NCBI GenBank assembly: GCA_964391805.1
Contig: CAYMNK010000003.1
Location: 62,001-126,000, forward strand
Direction of reading: 5' to 3'
DNA length: 64,000 nucleotides
Origin: RUG14300 sp964391805
GTDB taxonomy: Bacteria > Bacillota > Clostridia > Christensenellales > CAG-1252
This document shows, one piece after another, positions 62,770 through 64,000 of the stretch. A model generated the notes under the pieces. The model did not search any database and was not told the DNA's origin. It worked only from the letters and a program-made list of their open reading frames with translations. The number at the start of each line of letters is the position of its first letter. Positions within the stretch are counted from its first letter, which is position 1. The translations under genes were made by a program, and so were the position numbers.

Positions 62770-64000
62770 CGGATATAATAAATTTACCTAATCTTCATAA
62801 TCTTTATCGAGATGTTCAAGATTCGTGTACCGTTCTCGATAAAACGGTGGTCAGCAAGATCGCCTTTGGACATAAATTACATTTATGTTCTTTTTTGTCT
62901 AAAAAAATGCTATACATTACCCTCGAAGACCATATCCAACAAATATCGAGGGAATTGTCTCAATTAGGGCTCAATGCCATTACTCTTCAACCGGTGTATG
63001 ACGTAATTCTTCATCGTCGTACAACAAATCTAACGGCTGTAGGTAACAGAATTAAGACTCTAAAAGATATTTCGGACGGCAATTTCGATGTTTTGCTCGC
63101 TACGCCAAGAGTACTTTTACAATACTTACCAAATAAGGAAATTTTCGATAAATCGTTTTTTACAATCAACACGGGCGATGAATACGAATTAGATGAAATA
63201 ATCGATAAACTATCCGATATGGGATACAAAAGACAGCCCGTAGCCGACGAAAAAGGCGCCTTTTCCTCTAAGGGTGACGTTCTTGACATATATCCGACAG
63301 ATGCCGATATGCCTACGAGAATACTCTTCGATTTCGATACCGTGGTATCCATCAAAAGTTTTAATCCCGATACAATGCAAGGCACCGCTAAACTCGACGG
63401 AATAACGGTATTACCTGCGACGGACATGCTTTACGATGCTACCCCCGAGCAAATTATGCATGCAATACAATCGTCGAGAAGACTTCAAAACGCAAAGGCA
63501 AGCGCAAGAACGGGAGAAATCCTTGCAGATATCGAAATAAAACTGCATTCCAATAGATTCGATCCTTCGCTTAACTGGATCATTCCTTTTATTGCGGACA
63601 AACTTTCCACCGTCTTTGACTATCTTCCCGAGGATATATTGATAGTTTTAGACGAACCGAGCGATATATTCGATTATCTTAACCTCACGGCACATATGCA
63701 CAAAGAAAGAGTCATAGCACTCACTAAGGATGGCGACGCCCTATCCGTGCATGCCGATTCTATCGTCGGAGTCGATAAGGTAAGTGCATATCTTAATAAA
63801 TTCCACCAACTCGGATTCAGTACGCCGACACCTTTCGGCGTATCCGATATCAATAAAGGATGTTTCCTTGTCAATTCTACAGCGGTACCCGACTTCTTTA
63901 AAGACAGCGCTTTAATGGTCAAGGACGTTTTCGAATACACTTCACGAGGTTGGTCTGTCAAAATTTTCTGCGGGAGTCAAAGCAACATTGACGTAATGAA
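62766..64000 (+). CDS. mfd: Transcription-repair coupling factor Mfd (N-terminal part, cut by window end)
   Basis: Starts at ATG 62766 overlapping the pth stop (ATGA) and stays open to the window end (411 codons). The N-terminus is UvrB-homology-like: ATPRVLLQYLP, then GAFSSKGDVLDIYPTDADMPTRILFD, the pattern seen in Mfd and UvrB. Mfd removes stalled RNA polymerase and recruits UvrA. Position after pth is standard in Firmicutes. The motor domains lie beyond the window. Confidence 0.93.
   Translation, partial: MTDIINLPNLHNLYRDVQDSCTVLDKTVVSKIAFGHKLHLCSFLSKKMLYITLEDHIQQISRELSQLGLNAITLQPVYDVILHRRTTNLTAVGNRIKTLKDISDGNFDVLLATPRVLLQYLPNKEIFDKSFFTINTGDEYELDEIIDKLSDMGYKRQPVADEKGAFSSKGDVLDIYPTDADMPTRILFDFDTVVSIKSFNPDTMQGTAKLDGITVLPATDMLYDATPEQIMHAIQSSRRLQNAKASARTGEILADIEIKLHSNRFDPSLNWIIPFIADKLSTVFDYLPEDILIVLDEPSDIFDYLNLTAHMHKERVIALTKDGDALSVHADSIVGVDKVSAYLNKFHQLGFSTPTPFGVSDINKGCFLVNSTAVPDFFKDSALMVKDVFEYTSRGWSVKIFCGSQSNIDVM

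Overview
The window reads as a chromosomal stretch of a low-GC Gram-positive bacterium of the Clostridia. The evidence is the gene order adk-map-KOW protein-infA-rpmJ-rpsM, zinc-binding forms of S14, S4 and L36, an L7Ae-type protein at the head of the str operon, strong GGAGG ribosome binding sites and sigma-A promoters. No rRNA, tRNA, CRISPR array or integrase was seen. The style of the proteins suggests an uncultured gut lineage; this is inference.

Layout. (1) 1-3,546: a large lipoprotein gene on the minus strand, then a non-coding stretch with dispersed hairpin repeats. (2) 3,547-26,494, minus strand: the translation block, read from high to low coordinates. It runs L7Ae-like protein, rpsL, rpsG, fusA, tuf, a terminator, rnr, a terminator, a new promoter with a long leader, then the S10-spc-alpha genes rpsJ to rplQ, with secY, adk, map, a KOW protein, infA and rpmJ in their usual places. 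RNase R is wedged between tuf and rpsJ. (3) 26,677-30,055, minus strand: a three-gene envelope operon (WG-repeat lipoprotein, DUF1624-type membrane protein, small membrane protein). (4) 30,056-30,972: repeats, a terminator and a strange promoter. (5) 30,741-47,160: an RHS polymorphic-toxin island. (6) pnuC (minus), then a SNF2 helicase / MoxR-like ATPase / metallopeptidase-VWA trio (plus). (7) 54,578-64,000, plus strand: a tightly coupled housekeeping operon (acidic membrane protein, YycJ/WalJ-type hydrolase, two CPBP proteases, rlmH, M14 peptidase, tadA, GlmU-like acetyltransferase, pth, mfd cut by the window end).

The RHS island is the most interesting part. It carries one intact 1,859-codon RHS gene with a hydrophobic tip and a membrane immunity candidate. 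It also holds an orphan tip whose immunity gene has a nonsense codon, a second RHS gene broken by a deletion, and small RHS remnants. Between the RHS genes lies a phage-like module: a LexA/S24-type repressor with a palindromic operator, a zinc-ribbon protein, a small late-regulator-like HTH protein, a membrane coiled-coil protein, a holin and a nucleotidyltransferase. The intact RHS gene and the holin operon have matching promoters. Each is a weak TTGTTT-17-TATAAT-type promoter preceded by six or seven YACA motifs spaced 10-11 bp apart and held in the same register. The RHS proteins have no signal peptide. My inference is that a phage-type regulatory switch turns on the toxin and a holin together, so that toxin is released through holin damage. 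This would parallel the holin-linked UviA/UviB and TcdR/TcdE systems of clostridia.
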